DNA of 57,132 nucleotides from Drouetiella hepatica Uher 2000/2452 (GCA_019359505.1 JAHHHD010000034.1:1-57132); one strand, 5' to 3'; shown: positions 41,666 to 50,782, numbered from the stretch's first letter. Translations and numbers: made by a program. Notes: generated from the letters alone by a model not told the origin.

Positions 41666-43099
41666 TCAATGAGTGCCGATCGCCCGTTTGTAAGCCTCAT
41701 CCAGCACTTCTGAAAGGGTGGGGTGAGTGTGAACAAAGTAGGCAAGTTCCTGAACAGAACGGCGTTCGGCGATCGCATTGGCTGCTTCCTGAATCAAATC
41801 GGCGGCATGTAGACCAATGATGTGAACTCCCAAAACTTCGCCCGTGTCCTTGCGGTAAATTACCTTTGCCAGTCCGTCAGTTTCTCCTTCGGCGATCGCT
41901 TTAGCATTGCCTTTGAAGTAGGAGCGCACCGTAGCGACCTCAAAGCCTTCAGTTTTGGATAGTTCGACGGCGGCAGGTTCAGTCAAACCGACAAAGCTCA
42001 CTTCAGGATGGGTGAATGCTGCGGCAGGAATGCTGCGGTAGTCCATTTGGCGCGGGCGACCGCAGATGGTTTCGATCGTCGCCACGCCTTGGGCTGAGGC
42101 AGCATGAGCCAGCATCATTTTGCCTGTGGCATCGCCGATCGCCCATAGATGCGGCACAGCTTCACCCTCGATCAGCACCGCCATTTCATCATTGACGGGA
42201 ATAAAGCCCCGGCGATCGAGTGCTGCCCCAACCGACTCTAAGCCCAAATCCTGAGTTGCCGGAATCCGCCCTGTGGCGATCAGGCAAGCATCGACTTCCA
42301 GGACTTCCACAATTTCTTTGGTCTTGGCATCGGCAAGCTCAATGACTACTGGAGAACCAGGCGTAACGGTTTTTGCCAGCAAACCCGATCGCGTTTCGAT
42401 GTCACGAGGAGCAATCAAAATCCGCTGTGCCAGTTTGGCAATATCGGGGTCAAAACCGGGCATGAGCTGATCTAATGCCTCGATAATCGTGACTTCACAA
42501 CCCAACGCCGTGTAGACATCGGCAAACTCTAGCCCGATGTAGCCGCTACCGACGATCGCGATCCAGTTAGGCAAGGACTCTAGCTTAATAGCATCGTCGC
42601 TGGTAAACACGGTTTTACCGTCGATTTTGGCACCGGGCGGCACAAAGGGAATCGAACCCGGAGCTAGGATAATATCCTGTGCTGTAATGGTTTTTTCGCC
42701 CTCTGGAGTGGCAATGCTGAGTTTTTGCGCACCCGCCAGCTTGGCTCTGCCCTGAATAATATCCACGCCGATGCGCTTGAGGCTGCCAATTAAGCCTTCT
42801 CGCTGTTTTGTAACAATGCCTGCCGCATGATCGGCGATCGCCTGTCGCTCAAACGCCACGTTCCCCACCTGAATGCCCAACGCCTTAAGGTGGTCGGCAT
42901 CGCGCAGCTCTCGCACACGCCCCGAAGCCGCCAGCAGCGCCTTAGAGGGAATACAGCCTCGATTGACGCAGGTGCCGCCCATGGTGCCAGCTTCCACGAT
43001 CGCCGTCTTCAGCCCACAGCTCACGGCATGGAGCGCCGCCCCATGTCCGCCCACGCCAGCACCCACAATCACCAGGTCGTAGTCCATTCCGTGCGTCAC
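41666..43099 (-). CDS. lpdA: Dihydrolipoyl dehydrogenase (E3)
   Basis: A 477-residue flavoprotein disulfide reductase that reoxidises lipoamide in the pyruvate dehydrogenase and glycine cleavage complexes. FAD motif [16 protein letters not shown], redox disulfide [19 protein letters not shown] motif [31 protein letters not shown] and the C-terminal dimer motif [13 protein letters not shown] with the catalytic His-Glu. Length is standard. ATG 43099 or 43087 (MDYDLVIVG) may be the start. It follows trmH on the same strand with a 110-bp gap. Confidence 0.97.
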   Translation of the reverse strand: MTHGMDYDLVIVGAGVGGHGAALHAVSCGLKTAIVEAGTMGGTCVNRGCIPSKALLAASGRVRELRDADHLKALGIQVGNVAFERQAIADHAAGIVTKQREGLIGSLKRIGVDIIQGRAKLAGAQKLSIATPEGEKTITAQDIILAPGSIPFVPPGAKIDGKTVFTSDDAIKLESLPNWIAIVGSGYIGLEFADVYTALGCEVTIIEALDQLMPGFDPDIAKLAQRILIAPRDIETRSGLLAKTVTPGSPVVIELADAKTKEIVEVLEVDACLIATGRIPATQDLGLESVGAALDRRGFIPVNDEMAVLIEGEAVPHLWAIGDATGKMMLAHAASAQGVATIETICGRPRQMDYRSIPAAAFTHPEVSFVGLTEPAAVELSKTEGFEVATVRSYFKGNAKAIAEGETDGLAKVIYRKDTGEVLGVHIIGLHAADLIQEAANAIAERRSVQELAYFVHTHPTLSEVLDEAYKRAIGTH

Positions 43100-43209
43100 T
43101 TCAGTCTCCCTCTCGGTAATTGTCTAGTTCAATTCTCAACGGTCAGCGGAGATTAGACAACTCTTGAAGAAATTTTGTCGTCAAGTCTTCACCCTAACCT
43201 ATCCCAAAT

Positions 43210-44001
43210 CTACAGTCCTCTCTCCTGCCGCTGCCGTTTTGCTTCATAGAGCATCAGCGCTGAGGCGATCGCCACATTCAGCGACTCGACCCCCGCCGCC
43301 AGGGGAATCTTGACAGCAACATCGGCGAGTTCTGCCAGCTCTGAAGATAATCCGGCTCCCTCGTTGCCCATCAAAATCAGCGTTGGGCGAGTCAGGTCAA
43401 CCTCCCAGTAGGTGAGCGTAGCCGTGGGCAAAGTCGCAACCACCTGCACCCCCAGAGCGCGGAACTGCCTCACGTCTGCGCCCAAGTCAGCACTCACGCC
43501 CATGGGCAAACGAAACCACTGTCCGGCAGAGGCGCGCAGCACCTTGGGACTCTCTAAATCAACGCTGTCGTCGCTCAGCCACAGACCTTCTGCCCCAACC
43601 GCTGCTGCCGTCCGAATCACAGTGCCTAGATTACCGGGATCTTGTATGTTTTCCAGGGCAAGCCCCAGGTGCAGCGTATCGACAATAGGCAGATTGAGCG
43701 AGACGTGCTCCGCTGTAGCGACCACCCCGTCAGGCTGCACGGTGGTGGCGATCGCTGCCAACACCTCTGGAGTCACGACTTCTGTACGCTGCGATCGCTG
43801 TATTACCTGCTCCCAGAGTGCCGGATGCTGTGCCTGCCAGGTGGGAGTACAGCACACCGTCACGAGAGGATAGCTGACGGCACAGGCTTCTTCCAGGAGA
43901 TGCGTTCCCTCTAGCAAAAAGATCTGCTGTTCCTGCCGCTCTTTGGCACGGTGCAGCTTTCGCATTTGTTTAATCAGAGGATTCTGAAGGCTAGTCAACA
44001 T
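43210..44001 (-). CDS. TrmH/SpoU-family RNA methyltransferase
   Basis: A 263-residue SPOUT enzyme that 2'-O-methylates tRNA or rRNA using S-adenosylmethionine. The N-terminal substrate-binding part (MLTSLQNPLIKQMRKLHRAK) is followed by the knotted domain with motif 1 ALENIQDPGNLGTVIRTAAA, motif 2 LILMGNEGAGLS and motif 3 IPLAAGVESLNVAIASALML. The exact target (RlmB-type rRNA or a tRNA) is not set by these motifs. A 15-bp duplication lies 15 bp upstream of the start. Confidence 0.93.
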   Translation of the reverse strand: MLTSLQNPLIKQMRKLHRAKERQEQQIFLLEGTHLLEEACAVSYPLVTVCCTPTWQAQHPALWEQVIQRSQRTEVVTPEVLAAIATTVQPDGVVATAEHVSLNLPIVDTLHLGLALENIQDPGNLGTVIRTAAAVGAEGLWLSDDSVDLESPKVLRASAGQWFRLPMGVSADLGADVRQFRALGVQVVATLPTATLTYWEVDLTRPTLILMGNEGAGLSSELAELADVAVKIPLAAGVESLNVAIASALMLYEAKRQRQERGL

Positions 44002-44016
44002 AGGAAAATAGCGGGT

Positions 44017-44046
44017 ATTAATATTTCGTTCATTAATATTTCGTTA
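44017..44046. repeat. 15-bp tandem duplication upstream of trmH
   Basis: ATTAATATTTCGTTC is followed directly by ATTAATATTTCGTTA. Confidence 0.9.
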
Positions 44047-44131
44047 TGTGTCAAGCATCTACTGATTAAGTATCTTGAAGTATCGGCTGCCGACAGGGGT
44101 TTGAGAGTAAAGTCTCGAACCGCGATCGCCT

Positions 44132-44171
44132 TAAAAAACAGCTCTAGGCAAGATTGACACTGCCTAGAGCT
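44132..44171 (-). terminator. Intrinsic terminator of the tRNA-Leu gene
   Basis: On the minus strand, AGCTCTAGGCA pairs with TGCCTAGAGCT across a 10-nt loop and is followed by GTTTTTTAA. It lies 36 bp downstream of the tRNA 3' end. Confidence 0.85.
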
Positions 44172-44207
44172 ATTTTAGAGTTGACCTCAAGGGGTAGCCT
44201 CAAATAA

Positions 44208-44291
44208 TGCGGAACCCGGGACTTGAACCCGGAAGTCTTTGCAAACACTAGAACCTGAATCTAGCGCGTCTACCAATTCCGCCAGTTCCGC
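44208..44291 (-). tRNA. tRNA-Leu (anticodon CAG)
   Basis: An 84-nt class II tRNA. Acceptor stem GCGGAAC pairs with GTTCCGC, discriminator A. D-arm TGGCGGAATTGGTAGACGC, anticodon stem CTAGA/TCTAG with loop TTCAGGT giving anticodon CAG (decodes CUG), long variable arm, T-arm CCGGGTTCAAGTCCCGG. CCA is not encoded. An intrinsic terminator follows. Confidence 0.95.
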
Positions 44292-44650
44292 AACTGGAAA
44301 CCTAAATTCGCTTTGGAGCCATTCCTGAAGCAATATGCTCTAAAACAATATTTAGACTGCGACTTACTATCATCCGTTAACTAATGCAGTTCGTCAACCG
44401 AATAAAAAATCTTTTTACTCTAGATTCAGTCTGAATTTCCTGATTTCCTGGCAATGTGCGCTGGATTCTTTGACAATGCACAAAGTGATGCCTAAAGATT
44501 TTTTAGCCAATTCAAATCTTTTCGGTAGAATCAATACCAAATTATTTATGAAGTAATTTTGTGAGTCTAACGGGCTATCGTATCGGTAGATAGCTAAAGC
44601 TTCGGTTTAGCCAAAGCTTAAGTTCAGTCAAATTCAACGTCCGATCATTC
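44292..44650. other. AT-rich spacer upstream of murA and the tRNA
   Basis: 359 bp that must hold the promoters of the outward-facing tRNA-Leu and murA. No repeat element or ORF was recognised. Confidence 0.5.
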
Positions 44651-44652
44651 TT

Positions 44653-44657
44653 GGAGG
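44653..44657 (+). promoter_or_regulatory. Strong Shine-Dalgarno before murA
   Basis: GGAGG with 8 nt to an ATT codon at 44666 in the murA frame. It overlaps the in-frame TTG at 44651 and is 65 nt away from GTG 44723, so it points to ATT as the start. Confidence 0.55.
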
Positions 44658-44665
44658 ATAGAGCC

Positions 44666-46042
44666 ATTACAGTCTCTCTCAGCATATCAACCCCCCTTTC
44701 CTTACCTGAAGACGAAAAAACTGTGCTTCAAGTATGGGGACGAAACTCTCTGTCTGGACAGGTCAAAATCAGCGGTGCCAAAAACTCGGCTTTGGTAATC
44801 ATGGCTGGGTCGTTGCTCTGCGATGGGGACTGTTTGCTCCATAACGTTCCCTCAATGGTTGACGTGAGCCGTATGGCTGAGCTTTTGTCCGCTTTGGGCA
44901 TCCAGCTTAAGCGCGAAGGTGAAGTCTTAGAGGTCAATGCCCGACACATTGCCCAATCGAGAGCGCCCTACGAGCTAGTGAGCCAGATGCGCGCCAGCTT
45001 TTTTGTGATTGGGCCTTTGCTCGCTCGTTTGGGTGAAGCTCGTGTGCCGTTGCCGGGAGGCTGTGCGATCGGTGCTAGACCCGTTGACCTGCATGTCCGG
45101 GGTTTGCAATCTCTAGGCGCAGAAGTGCAGTTTGAGCATGGCACGGTTTATGCCTACGTTCCAGGGAATAAGCGCCGCTTGCAAGGGGCAAAGATCTATT
45201 TGGATGTGCCCAGCGTGGGCGCAACGGAAACCCTGATGATGGCGGCAACGCTGGCAGAAGGTGAAACTATCCTGGAAAATGCGGCTCAAGAGCCAGAAGT
45301 CGTCGATTTGGCGAATTTCTGTCGGGCAATGGGGGCGCAAATTCAAGGAGCGGGCACCAACCGGATTGTGATTACAGGGGTGGATAGCTTGCACTCGGTA
45401 GAGTACAGCATTATCCCCGATCGGATTGAGGCTGGCACGTTTCTGGTGGCAGGAGCCATGACCCACTCAGAAATCAGCCTTTTCCCGGTCGTGCCTGCAC
45501 ACCTGACTCCGGTGATTGCCAAGCTAAAGGCTATTGGCGTGAATGTGGCGATCGACGGGGCAAACACCGTGCGCCTGATTCCATCCCGTACCCTTAGCGC
45601 TACCGATCTCAAAACTCTGCCCTATCCCGGTTTCCCAACCGATATGCAGGCACAGTTTATGGCGCTTCTTACACTCTGCGAAGGCAATAGCGTCATCACA
45701 GAGACTCTGTTTGAGAACCGTCTGCGCCATGTGGCAGAGCTAAACCGCATGGGAGCCGATATCCGCGTTAACGGCAATATTGCCATTGTGCAGGGAGTTT
45801 CCAAGCTTTCGGGTGCGCCTGTATTGGCCACCGATCTGCGGGCTTCGGCAGCTCTGGTGGTGGCGGCTCTGGCGGCAGATGGCATGACTAGCATCCAGGG
45901 ATTGCATCACCTCGATCGCGGCTATGACAATCTGGATGGCAAGCTGAAAGGATTGGGTGCAAACTTGCAGCGCGTCAGAGAAGATTCAGCTGAGTCTTTG
46001 CCTTCCTCTCCAGCAGCTGTACCTCCCGTAGTTGCGTCATAG
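44666..46042 (+). CDS. murA: UDP-N-acetylglucosamine 1-carboxyvinyltransferase
   Basis: MurA transfers enolpyruvate from PEP to UDP-GlcNAc, the first committed step of peptidoglycan synthesis in the cytoplasm. Seen: [19 protein letters not shown] (Lys and Asn of the active site), [29 protein letters not shown] (catalytic, fosfomycin-sensitive Cys), [13 protein letters not shown] and [15 protein letters not shown]. No ATG precedes the conserved core. Candidate starts are TTG 44651 (inside the ribosome site), ATT 44666 (ideal spacing to GGAGG) and GTG 44723 (begins near the core as in E. coli, but lacks a site). ATT is used here with reserve. Confidence 0.95.
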   Translation: MTVSLSISTPLSLPEDEKTVLQVWGRNSLSGQVKISGAKNSALVIMAGSLLCDGDCLLHNVPSMVDVSRMAELLSALGIQLKREGEVLEVNARHIAQSRAPYELVSQMRASFFVIGPLLARLGEARVPLPGGCAIGARPVDLHVRGLQSLGAEVQFEHGTVYAYVPGNKRRLQGAKIYLDVPSVGATETLMMAATLAEGETILENAAQEPEVVDLANFCRAMGAQIQGAGTNRIVITGVDSLHSVEYSIIPDRIEAGTFLVAGAMTHSEISLFPVVPAHLTPVIAKLKAIGVNVAIDGANTVRLIPSRTLSATDLKTLPYPGFPTDMQAQFMALLTLCEGNSVITETLFENRLRHVAELNRMGADIRVNGNIAIVQGVSKLSGAPVLATDLRASAALVVAALAADGMTSIQGLHHLDRGYDNLDGKLKGLGANLQRVREDSAESLPSSPAAVPPVVAS

Positions 46043-46058
46043 GCATCAACCTCTGGAT

Positions 46059-46107
46059 AAAATTTGCGCCTTCTCAGTGGAGTCATTGGAGAAGGCGCAA
46101 ATTTTTT
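46059..46107. terminator. Bidirectional intrinsic terminator between murA and the DUF192 gene
   Basis: AAAATTTGCGCCTTCTC pairs with GAGAAGGCGCAAATTTT, flanked by A and T runs so that both convergent transcripts end with a U-tract. Confidence 0.9.
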
Positions 46108-46130
46108 GTCAAGCTGTGGGTCAAGCCTAA

Positions 46131-46640
46131 TTACAGGAACTGAATGGTGACGCGATCGCCCACCTTTAACCCTAATTCTGCTGCCCTACCGCTGCGTAGC
46201 TCTATCACCTGATCAATTTCTGTCCAGGGCCCATAGGTAGGGCAAGGTTTTCTGGTGCAAGAGGGTACGTTTGCTGCAATGTCCTTCACCTCGCCCTGAT
46301 AGAGAAATACCATATCCAGTGGGGAGGGCGTGTTCTCCATCCAGAAGCGCACCTGCCGGGGCGGATTAAAGGCAAACAACATGCCGCGATCGTCTGGCAA
46401 AGGGGGACGATACATTAGCCCCATTTGTTGCTGCTCGGCAGTCTGCGCGACCTCAAGTTGAATGGTCTGACCTGCCATTTGCGCCTGAGCTGTGATGGGC
46501 AGCATTTGTCCTCCATTGGCGCTTGAGGAAGTGGAGGGTGAGGGAGTAGGAGATTGAGAGATAACGGGAGAAGGAGAACAGCTTAAGAGCAGCACAGCCA
46601 GCCCTAGCCCGATCGATTTTTCTAAAAATAAATAGCCCAT
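46131..46640 (-). CDS. DUF192 lipoprotein-like protein
   Basis: A 169-residue protein. The N-terminal hydrophobic stretch ends LAVLLLSCSPSP, a lipobox-like LLSC, and is followed by a Ser/Pro-rich linker and the DUF192 domain from about residue 52 (QLEVAQTAEQQQMGLMYRPPLPDDRGMLFAF, VRFWMENTPSPLDMVFL, VIELRSGRAAELGLKVGD). DUF192 proteins are small, mostly periplasmic or membrane-attached, of unknown function. ATG 46640 begins the signal sequence; the open frame upstream overlaps the response-regulator gene and is ignored. Third gene after nadK and nblR. Confidence 0.9.
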   Translation of the reverse strand: MGYLFLEKSIGLGLAVLLLSCSPSPVISQSPTPSPSTSSSANGGQMLPITAQAQMAGQTIQLEVAQTAEQQQMGLMYRPPLPDDRGMLFAFNPPRQVRFWMENTPSPLDMVFLYQGEVKDIAANVPSCTRKPCPTYGPWTEIDQVIELRSGRAAELGLKVGDRVTIQFL

Positions 46641-46716
46641 GGAAAATTTACGCTGATGAGGATGCCGATCAGAACAAAGAATAGGGCGTAATTGACCGAC
46701 GTTAGGTTCCGCAGGC

Positions 46717-47409
46717 CTAAGTCTCTCGCATGACATAGCCAACGCCACGCACAGTCTGAATGAGCCGTTTCTCACTTTCATCTTCGATTTTGAGGCGGAG
46801 ATAGCGGACATAGACCTCAATCACGTTAGATTCCCCGACGAATTCGTAACCCCAGACATTTTCCAAAATCTGTTCACGGGTCAGCACTTCGCGGGGATGC
46901 TCCATCAAATATTTCAGCAGCTCAAATTCCTTCATGGTGAGATCGATGACACGATCGCCCCGTAAGGCTCGACGGGTTGCCAAATCTAGCACCAGGTCGC
47001 CAAACCGCAGCTGTTCGCTGCTGGGCGCATCAGACTGAAGATACAGCCGCACCAGTCTCAAGAACTCATCGCTGCGATAAGGCTTGAGAAAATAGTCGTC
47101 GGCTCCGGCCTGTAAGCACGCCGCCCGATCTTCCACCGCGTCCCGCGACATCAACAGCAGCACAGGCATTTGCGCCCCATTTTGCCGGAGATGATTGCAG
47201 AGAGACAGCCCCGACTCTCCAGCCAACATACGATCGATCACCACCAGCGACGGCTGAAACTCTTTGACTTGCCGCAGTCCAGTTGCCGCATCGTGAGCGA
47301 TCGCCGTTTCGTAACCTGATTCTTGCAGATCAGCCCTGACATGCTGAGCCAAAACTTCGTCCGTTTCAATCAGCAAAACGCGCGGGTTAGGGTCTAGGGG
47401 AGGAGCCAT
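46717..47409 (-). CDS. nblR: OmpR-family response regulator, NblR-like
   Basis: A 230-residue regulator. Receiver domain about 9-125: VLLIETDEVLAQH (one of the usual acidic pair is Thr), LVVIDRMLAGESG (phospho-acceptor Asp), LLLMSRD (Ser), DDYFLKPYRSDE (Lys). The DNA-binding winged helix at about 130-228 has ALRGDRVIDLTMKEFELLKYLMEHP, REQILENVWGYEF and RRVGYV-like RGVGYVM. It resembles NblR, which promotes phycobilisome degradation under nutrient stress, but assignment rests on remembered similarity; another OmpR-type cyanobacterial regulator is possible. It lies between nadK and the DUF192 gene on one strand with gaps of 62 and 76 bp. Confidence 0.75.
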   Translation of the reverse strand: MAPPLDPNPRVLLIETDEVLAQHVRADLQESGYETAIAHDAATGLRQVKEFQPSLVVIDRMLAGESGLSLCNHLRQNGAQMPVLLLMSRDAVEDRAACLQAGADDYFLKPYRSDEFLRLVRLYLQSDAPSSEQLRFGDLVLDLATRRALRGDRVIDLTMKEFELLKYLMEHPREVLTREQILENVWGYEFVGESNVIEVYVRYLRLKIEDESEKRLIQTVRGVGYVMRET

Positions 47410-47471
47410 AGCAGAAAAGGATGAAGGGCATCTGAGAAAGCTAATCGTAGAGAGAGTCGGAAGAATAGAGC

Positions 47472-48431
47472 CTAAGGCAGCTCAACGGAGGAGGGCTTTG
47501 CGACGTGGGGCAGCCCCCAGCCCAATTTCTCCCGTAAAACATGGAAGAACTCATTGGGACGCAGACGAATGAAGCGAGCAGAGTAGGGCGATCGCAGCAT
47601 TCGTACCCGATCTTCAGGCAAGACAGAGCATCCGGCATTGCCATCCACCACTAGCACCAAGGGATTAGAATTTGCCGGGTAGATGGTGACAGGCTCAGTA
47701 TCGGCAAACACGAGCGCTCTGGATGCTAAAGAATGTGGGCAAATCGGCACAAGCTGAAGCGCCGCAACGCCCGGAGCGACCACAGGCCCACCTGCCGAGA
47801 GCGAGTAAGCCGTGGAGCCAGTCGGGGTCGAGATGATCACGCCATCTGCCGCAATATCGACCGGAGCGTGGCTGCCTAACTCAATCTCGAAATGGCACAT
47901 ACTGGTCAGCGGCTCCCGATGCAGCACCATTTCATTCAGACAGAGGGCTTCCCAGACCAGCGATTCATCCCGCCAGACCTGCACCGAGAGCATGGCTCGT
48001 TCTTCCACGACATACTTGTTGTCTAGGAGCGCGTCGATCGCCTGGGGCAATTGATTCACGTAAGCCTCGGTCAGGAAGCCCATGTGCCCAGTATTGACCG
48101 TCAGCAGCGGTATGCCGCAGGGGGCAACCTGGCGGAATGCGGACAGCACGGTGCCATCGCCCCCCAGCACAATGCCAAACTCCATGTCTCGATCGAAACC
48201 GGGCGGAGCCAGTCGATCGATCGGCGTATGGCAAATGGGACGACCCACCTTGGAAAAGCCTAAAATTCCGCCGATGCCTGAAGCAAGGCAAACTTCCCAG
48301 CCACGGGCAGCTAGCTTGTCCTGCAATTCTTGCGCGATGCGACAAGCGATCGGCTTAACATCGTTGTAAATAATCCCAGCTTTGGGCACGCTTGGTAGTC
48401 CAGAAGGGTAGAAAATTAGAAAGCCTTGCAA
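47472..48431 (-). CDS. nadK: NAD kinase
   Basis: A 319-residue enzyme that phosphorylates NAD(H) to NADP(H). Seen: [14 protein letters not shown] at the N-terminus, [16 protein letters not shown] (GGDG motif), [13 protein letters not shown] (NTG), CLNEMVLHR (NE motif), [24 protein letters not shown] and [12 protein letters not shown]. Most family members begin at the PKAGIIYND strand; GTG 48389 would give that start, while ATG 48431 adds 14 residues. Cytoplasmic. First gene of a minus-strand run with nblR and the DUF192 gene. Confidence 0.94.
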   Translation of the reverse strand: MQGFLIFYPSGLPSVPKAGIIYNDVKPIACRIAQELQDKLAARGWEVCLASGIGGILGFSKVGRPICHTPIDRLAPPGFDRDMEFGIVLGGDGTVLSAFRQVAPCGIPLLTVNTGHMGFLTEAYVNQLPQAIDALLDNKYVVEERAMLSVQVWRDESLVWEALCLNEMVLHREPLTSMCHFEIELGSHAPVDIAADGVIISTPTGSTAYSLSAGGPVVAPGVAALQLVPICPHSLASRALVFADTEPVTIYPANSNPLVLVVDGNAGCSVLPEDRVRMLRSPYSARFIRLRPNEFFHVLREKLGWGLPHVAKPSSVELP

Positions 48432-48621
48432 CTCAGCTGGGCTAAGCCAATTAGGTTAGGCAAGCCAAGCCAGTCGGATAAAGCCCAATCTTAGGTCGCG
48501 CTTTTTATATAGATTAGCGCGGAGCGCACCCAACGATACTGAATTCTTGCGTTAGACTCTCAGAGAGCCTTTACAAAACTTATTTTGTCTTTGCTAAAAG
48601 CAACTCCTATTGTCGGAACCA

Positions 48622-48637
48622 GTTACATTTTGTTACA
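48622..48637 (+). promoter_or_regulatory. HLR1 box (RpaB site) upstream of the DUF2993 gene
   Basis: GTTACATTTTGTTACA fits the HLR1 consensus (G/T)TTACA(T/A)(T/A)NN(G/T)TTACA at every position. It lies 53 bp before ATG 48691, in the promoter region. RpaB is the response regulator that controls high-light-responsive genes in cyanobacteria. Confidence 0.65.
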
Positions 48638-48690
48638 AGTAGTAAGCTGGTGATAGAGAGAACGCAGACCTGCCGTAAACGAGTAACTGT

Positions 48691-49485
48691 ATGTTTAGTG
48701 GTTTCTTAGGCTCCAAAAGCCAACCCGGTACAGATTTTGGGGAGCGGATGCTGAATGCGGTCGCTACGCAATCTCTCCGCCATTTGTTTACGCAAAGTGA
48801 GTTTATTGAAGTTGCGGTACGTTGCTACCCCTCTAGCAAGTTGCTACAGGGCAGCATTGATAGCTTCAAGATGAACGGTCGGGGGCTAACCATCCGCCGT
48901 CAGTTTGAGGTTGAGGAAATGTCGTTTGAGACGGATGCTGTGGCGATCGACTATGCCTCGGTCTTGGGGGGCAAGCTGCGGCTGAAGCAGACGACTCAAG
49001 CCGTGGCGCGAGTTGTGCTGTCTGAAGCGGCCATCAATCGTGCCTTCACCGCCGATCTGGTGAAACAGCATCTGCAAAAGGTCGATCGCCCTGAGCTGAC
49101 GAACCTTTCGGGTGGCGAACCGATCTCGTTCCGGGCGGTGAACATTCAGCTTTTGCCCGACAACCAGGTTGCCATTTCTGCCGAGACGGATCTGCCCAAT
49201 CGCAAAGATGTGCCGATTCGCCTAACTGCCGCTCTGGAGATTGAGAAGCGTCGCCGTGTGGGCTTCAAGAATCCCCAATTTGATGCGGCTTCGGTGCCTG
49301 AAGATATGCGCGGTCTTTCGGAAACCCTGTCTGCTGCCTTCGCCCAAATTCTCGACAGTATGGTTGATCTCGATCGCTTCGATCTAGATGGTGTGATGCT
49401 GCGGCTCAACCGACTGGAAACCGAGGGCGATCGCCTCATCTTCAGCGGCTATGCCCAAATCGAGCATTTTCCAGGAAACGGCTGA
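48691..49485 (+). CDS. DUF2993 domain-containing protein
   Basis: A 264-residue protein of the DUF2993 (LmeA-like) family. It starts MFSGFLGSKSQPGTDFGERM with no signal peptide, followed by EFIEVAVRCYPSSKLLQGSIDSF and VLGGKLRLKQTTQAVARVVLSEAAINRAF, typical of the tubular lipid-binding-like beta fold. The family function is unclear in cyanobacteria; the mycobacterial homologue LmeA is linked to lipomannan elongation. An HLR1 box upstream suggests control by light stress. Confidence 0.88.
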   Translation: MFSGFLGSKSQPGTDFGERMLNAVATQSLRHLFTQSEFIEVAVRCYPSSKLLQGSIDSFKMNGRGLTIRRQFEVEEMSFETDAVAIDYASVLGGKLRLKQTTQAVARVVLSEAAINRAFTADLVKQHLQKVDRPELTNLSGGEPISFRAVNIQLLPDNQVAISAETDLPNRKDVPIRLTAALEIEKRRRVGFKNPQFDAASVPEDMRGLSETLSAAFAQILDSMVDLDRFDLDGVMLRLNRLETEGDRLIFSGYAQIEHFPGNG

Positions 49486-49524
49486 GATTCAACCCAATCT
49501 GGCTATGGTTGCCGATCGTCTACT

Positions 49525-49651
49525 CAGGTATGCTGAGACAGGTATGCTGAGACAGGTATGCTGAGACAGGTATGCTGAGACAGGTATGCTGAGACATAAC
49601 ACGCTGAGACAAGTGCGCTGAGACAAGTGCGCTGAGACAAGTGCGCTAAGA
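49525..49651. repeat. 14-bp x9 tandem array upstream of exbB
   Basis: Five perfect units of CAGGTATGCTGAGA, one 15-bp variant, and three CAAGTGCGCTGAGA-type units. It ends 49 bp before ATG 49700. The units are 14 bp (two times seven), which recalls the STRR heptamer repeats known in cyanobacteria. Not a CRISPR: there are no spacers. Confidence 0.95.
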
Positions 49652-49699
49652 GCAGGGGCATTCTCAGCAGTCGTCAGGGCTTGTAGCTAAAGGAGAGCC

Positions 49700-50347
49700 A
49701 TGCCGATCGGTAATATTTTTGTGCTAGGCGGAGTCGTGATGATTCCCCTCCTTGGACTTTCTGTTTTGGCAGTAGCCCTAATTTTGGAGCGGAGTCTGTT
49801 TTGGTGGAAGATCGTCCGTCGGCAGGACAAAATTGTGCGCGATGTCCTAGGGCTATACCGTCGCAGCGCCAAGGCGGCAATACAAAAGCTGGAGCAAAAT
49901 ACTAATTTGCCGATCGCCCGGATCTTTTTGGCGGCGCTGGAGCTAGAGCAAGCCAACTCAGAAGAATTTCGGCTGGCACTCGAAAGCGCGGCACAGGCAG
50001 AATTACCTCTGCTCAAGCGATTCAATACGGTATTTGATACTGTCATTAGCCTTTCGCCTTTGCTGGGTCTGCTGGGCACCGTCTTAGGGCTGATCAGCTC
50101 TTTCGCATCACTCAAGATCGGCGATGTGGGAGGCACTTCCACATCAAACGTGACGGCAGGCATTAGCGAGGCTCTGATTTCCACTGCTTCAGGATTGGTG
50201 GTTGCCATTTTCACACTGCTATTTGCCAACGTGTTTCGCGGACTGTACCTGCGGCAAACGGCTTTGATTCAAGAATATGGCGGACAGCTAGAGTTAATCT
50301 ATCGTCGCCGCTATGAGCGCGGAGTGCCCCATGCGTCTGCCCAGTGA
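49700..50347 (+). CDS. exbB: MotA/TolQ/ExbB proton channel protein
   Basis: A 215-residue membrane protein with three helices (about 7-30, 105-130 and 150-178). The long cytoplasmic loop and the helix 2 and 3 signature SLSPLLGLLGTVLGLISSF with ALISTASGLVVAIFTLLF identify the ExbB/TolQ family. With ExbD it forms a proton-driven motor in the plasma membrane that energises TonB-dependent outer-membrane uptake. The next gene overlaps its end by 17 nt, so the pair is an operon. No tonB gene is visible here. Confidence 0.93.
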   Translation: MPIGNIFVLGGVVMIPLLGLSVLAVALILERSLFWWKIVRRQDKIVRDVLGLYRRSAKAAIQKLEQNTNLPIARIFLAALELEQANSEEFRLALESAAQAELPLLKRFNTVFDTVISLSPLLGLLGTVLGLISSFASLKIGDVGGTSTSNVTAGISEALISTASGLVVAIFTLLFANVFRGLYLRQTALIQEYGGQLELIYRRRYERGVPHASAQ

Positions 50348-50732
50348 GCCAGAACCGCCTTACCAGATCAATATCGTGCCGATGATCGATGTCATCTTCG
50401 CGATTCTGACTTTTTTCATTATGTCTACTCTTTATTTGGCGCAATCGCAGGGTCTACCCGTCAATTTGCCCGGAGCCAATACTGCCGAAAATCAGACTCA
50501 GAATCCAGCGGTAGTGACAATTGATGCGATCGGTAATCTTGCCTTTAATCGCCAGCCCATGACGCTTGATGTTTTAGAAGCTCAGGTGCGTGCCTTGGCA
50601 CTCTCAGGTCAGCAGCCTTTGGTGGTAATTGACGCTGACAAGGCTGTGACGCATGGCAAGGTGGTCGAAGTCATGGATCGGCTGCGATCGATCGATGGCG
50701 TGAGATTGGCGATCGGGACTAAACGCCCTTAA
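50331..50732 (+). CDS. exbD: ExbD/TolR biopolymer transport protein
   Basis: A 133-residue protein with one membrane helix near residues 14-35. IVPMIDVIFAILTFFIM includes the conserved Asp that carries protons, and a periplasmic domain follows (NPAVVTIDAIGNLAFNRQP, PLVVIDADKAVTHGKVVEVMD). It partners ExbB. ATG 50331 is preferred over 50313 because GGAG lies nine nt upstream. The 3' end is duplicated in tandem just across the stop codon. Confidence 0.93.
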   Translation: MRLPSEPEPPYQINIVPMIDVIFAILTFFIMSTLYLAQSQGLPVNLPGANTAENQTQNPAVVTIDAIGNLAFNRQPMTLDVLEAQVRALALSGQQPLVVIDADKAVTHGKVVEVMDRLRSIDGVRLAIGTKRP

Positions 50733-50754
50733 AAACAGACGCCCTTAAACCCAG
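50723..50754. repeat. 16-bp tandem duplication across the exbD stop
   Basis: ACGCCCTTAAAAACAG is followed by ACGCCCTTAAACCCAG. The first unit contains the exbD stop TAA (50730-50732). Confidence 0.85.
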
Positions 50755-50782
50755 AAGAGCGAGTCTTGTGACCCGCTCTTCT
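50753..50782 (+). terminator. Hairpin after exbD
   Basis: AGAAGAGCG pairs with CGCTCTTCT across a 12-nt loop, 21 bp past the exbD stop. No strong U-run follows, so termination efficiency is uncertain. Confidence 0.55.

Noticed and set aside
41530..41778. N-terminal extension of trpC (83 residues with PHPPL repeats)
   Set aside because: It overlaps the lpdA end by more than 100 bp and is made of the G-rich minisatellite; TrpC homologues start near ATG 41529.
49525..49651. A CRISPR array upstream of exbB
   Set aside because: The units are directly adjacent 14-mers without spacers, and no cas genes are present.
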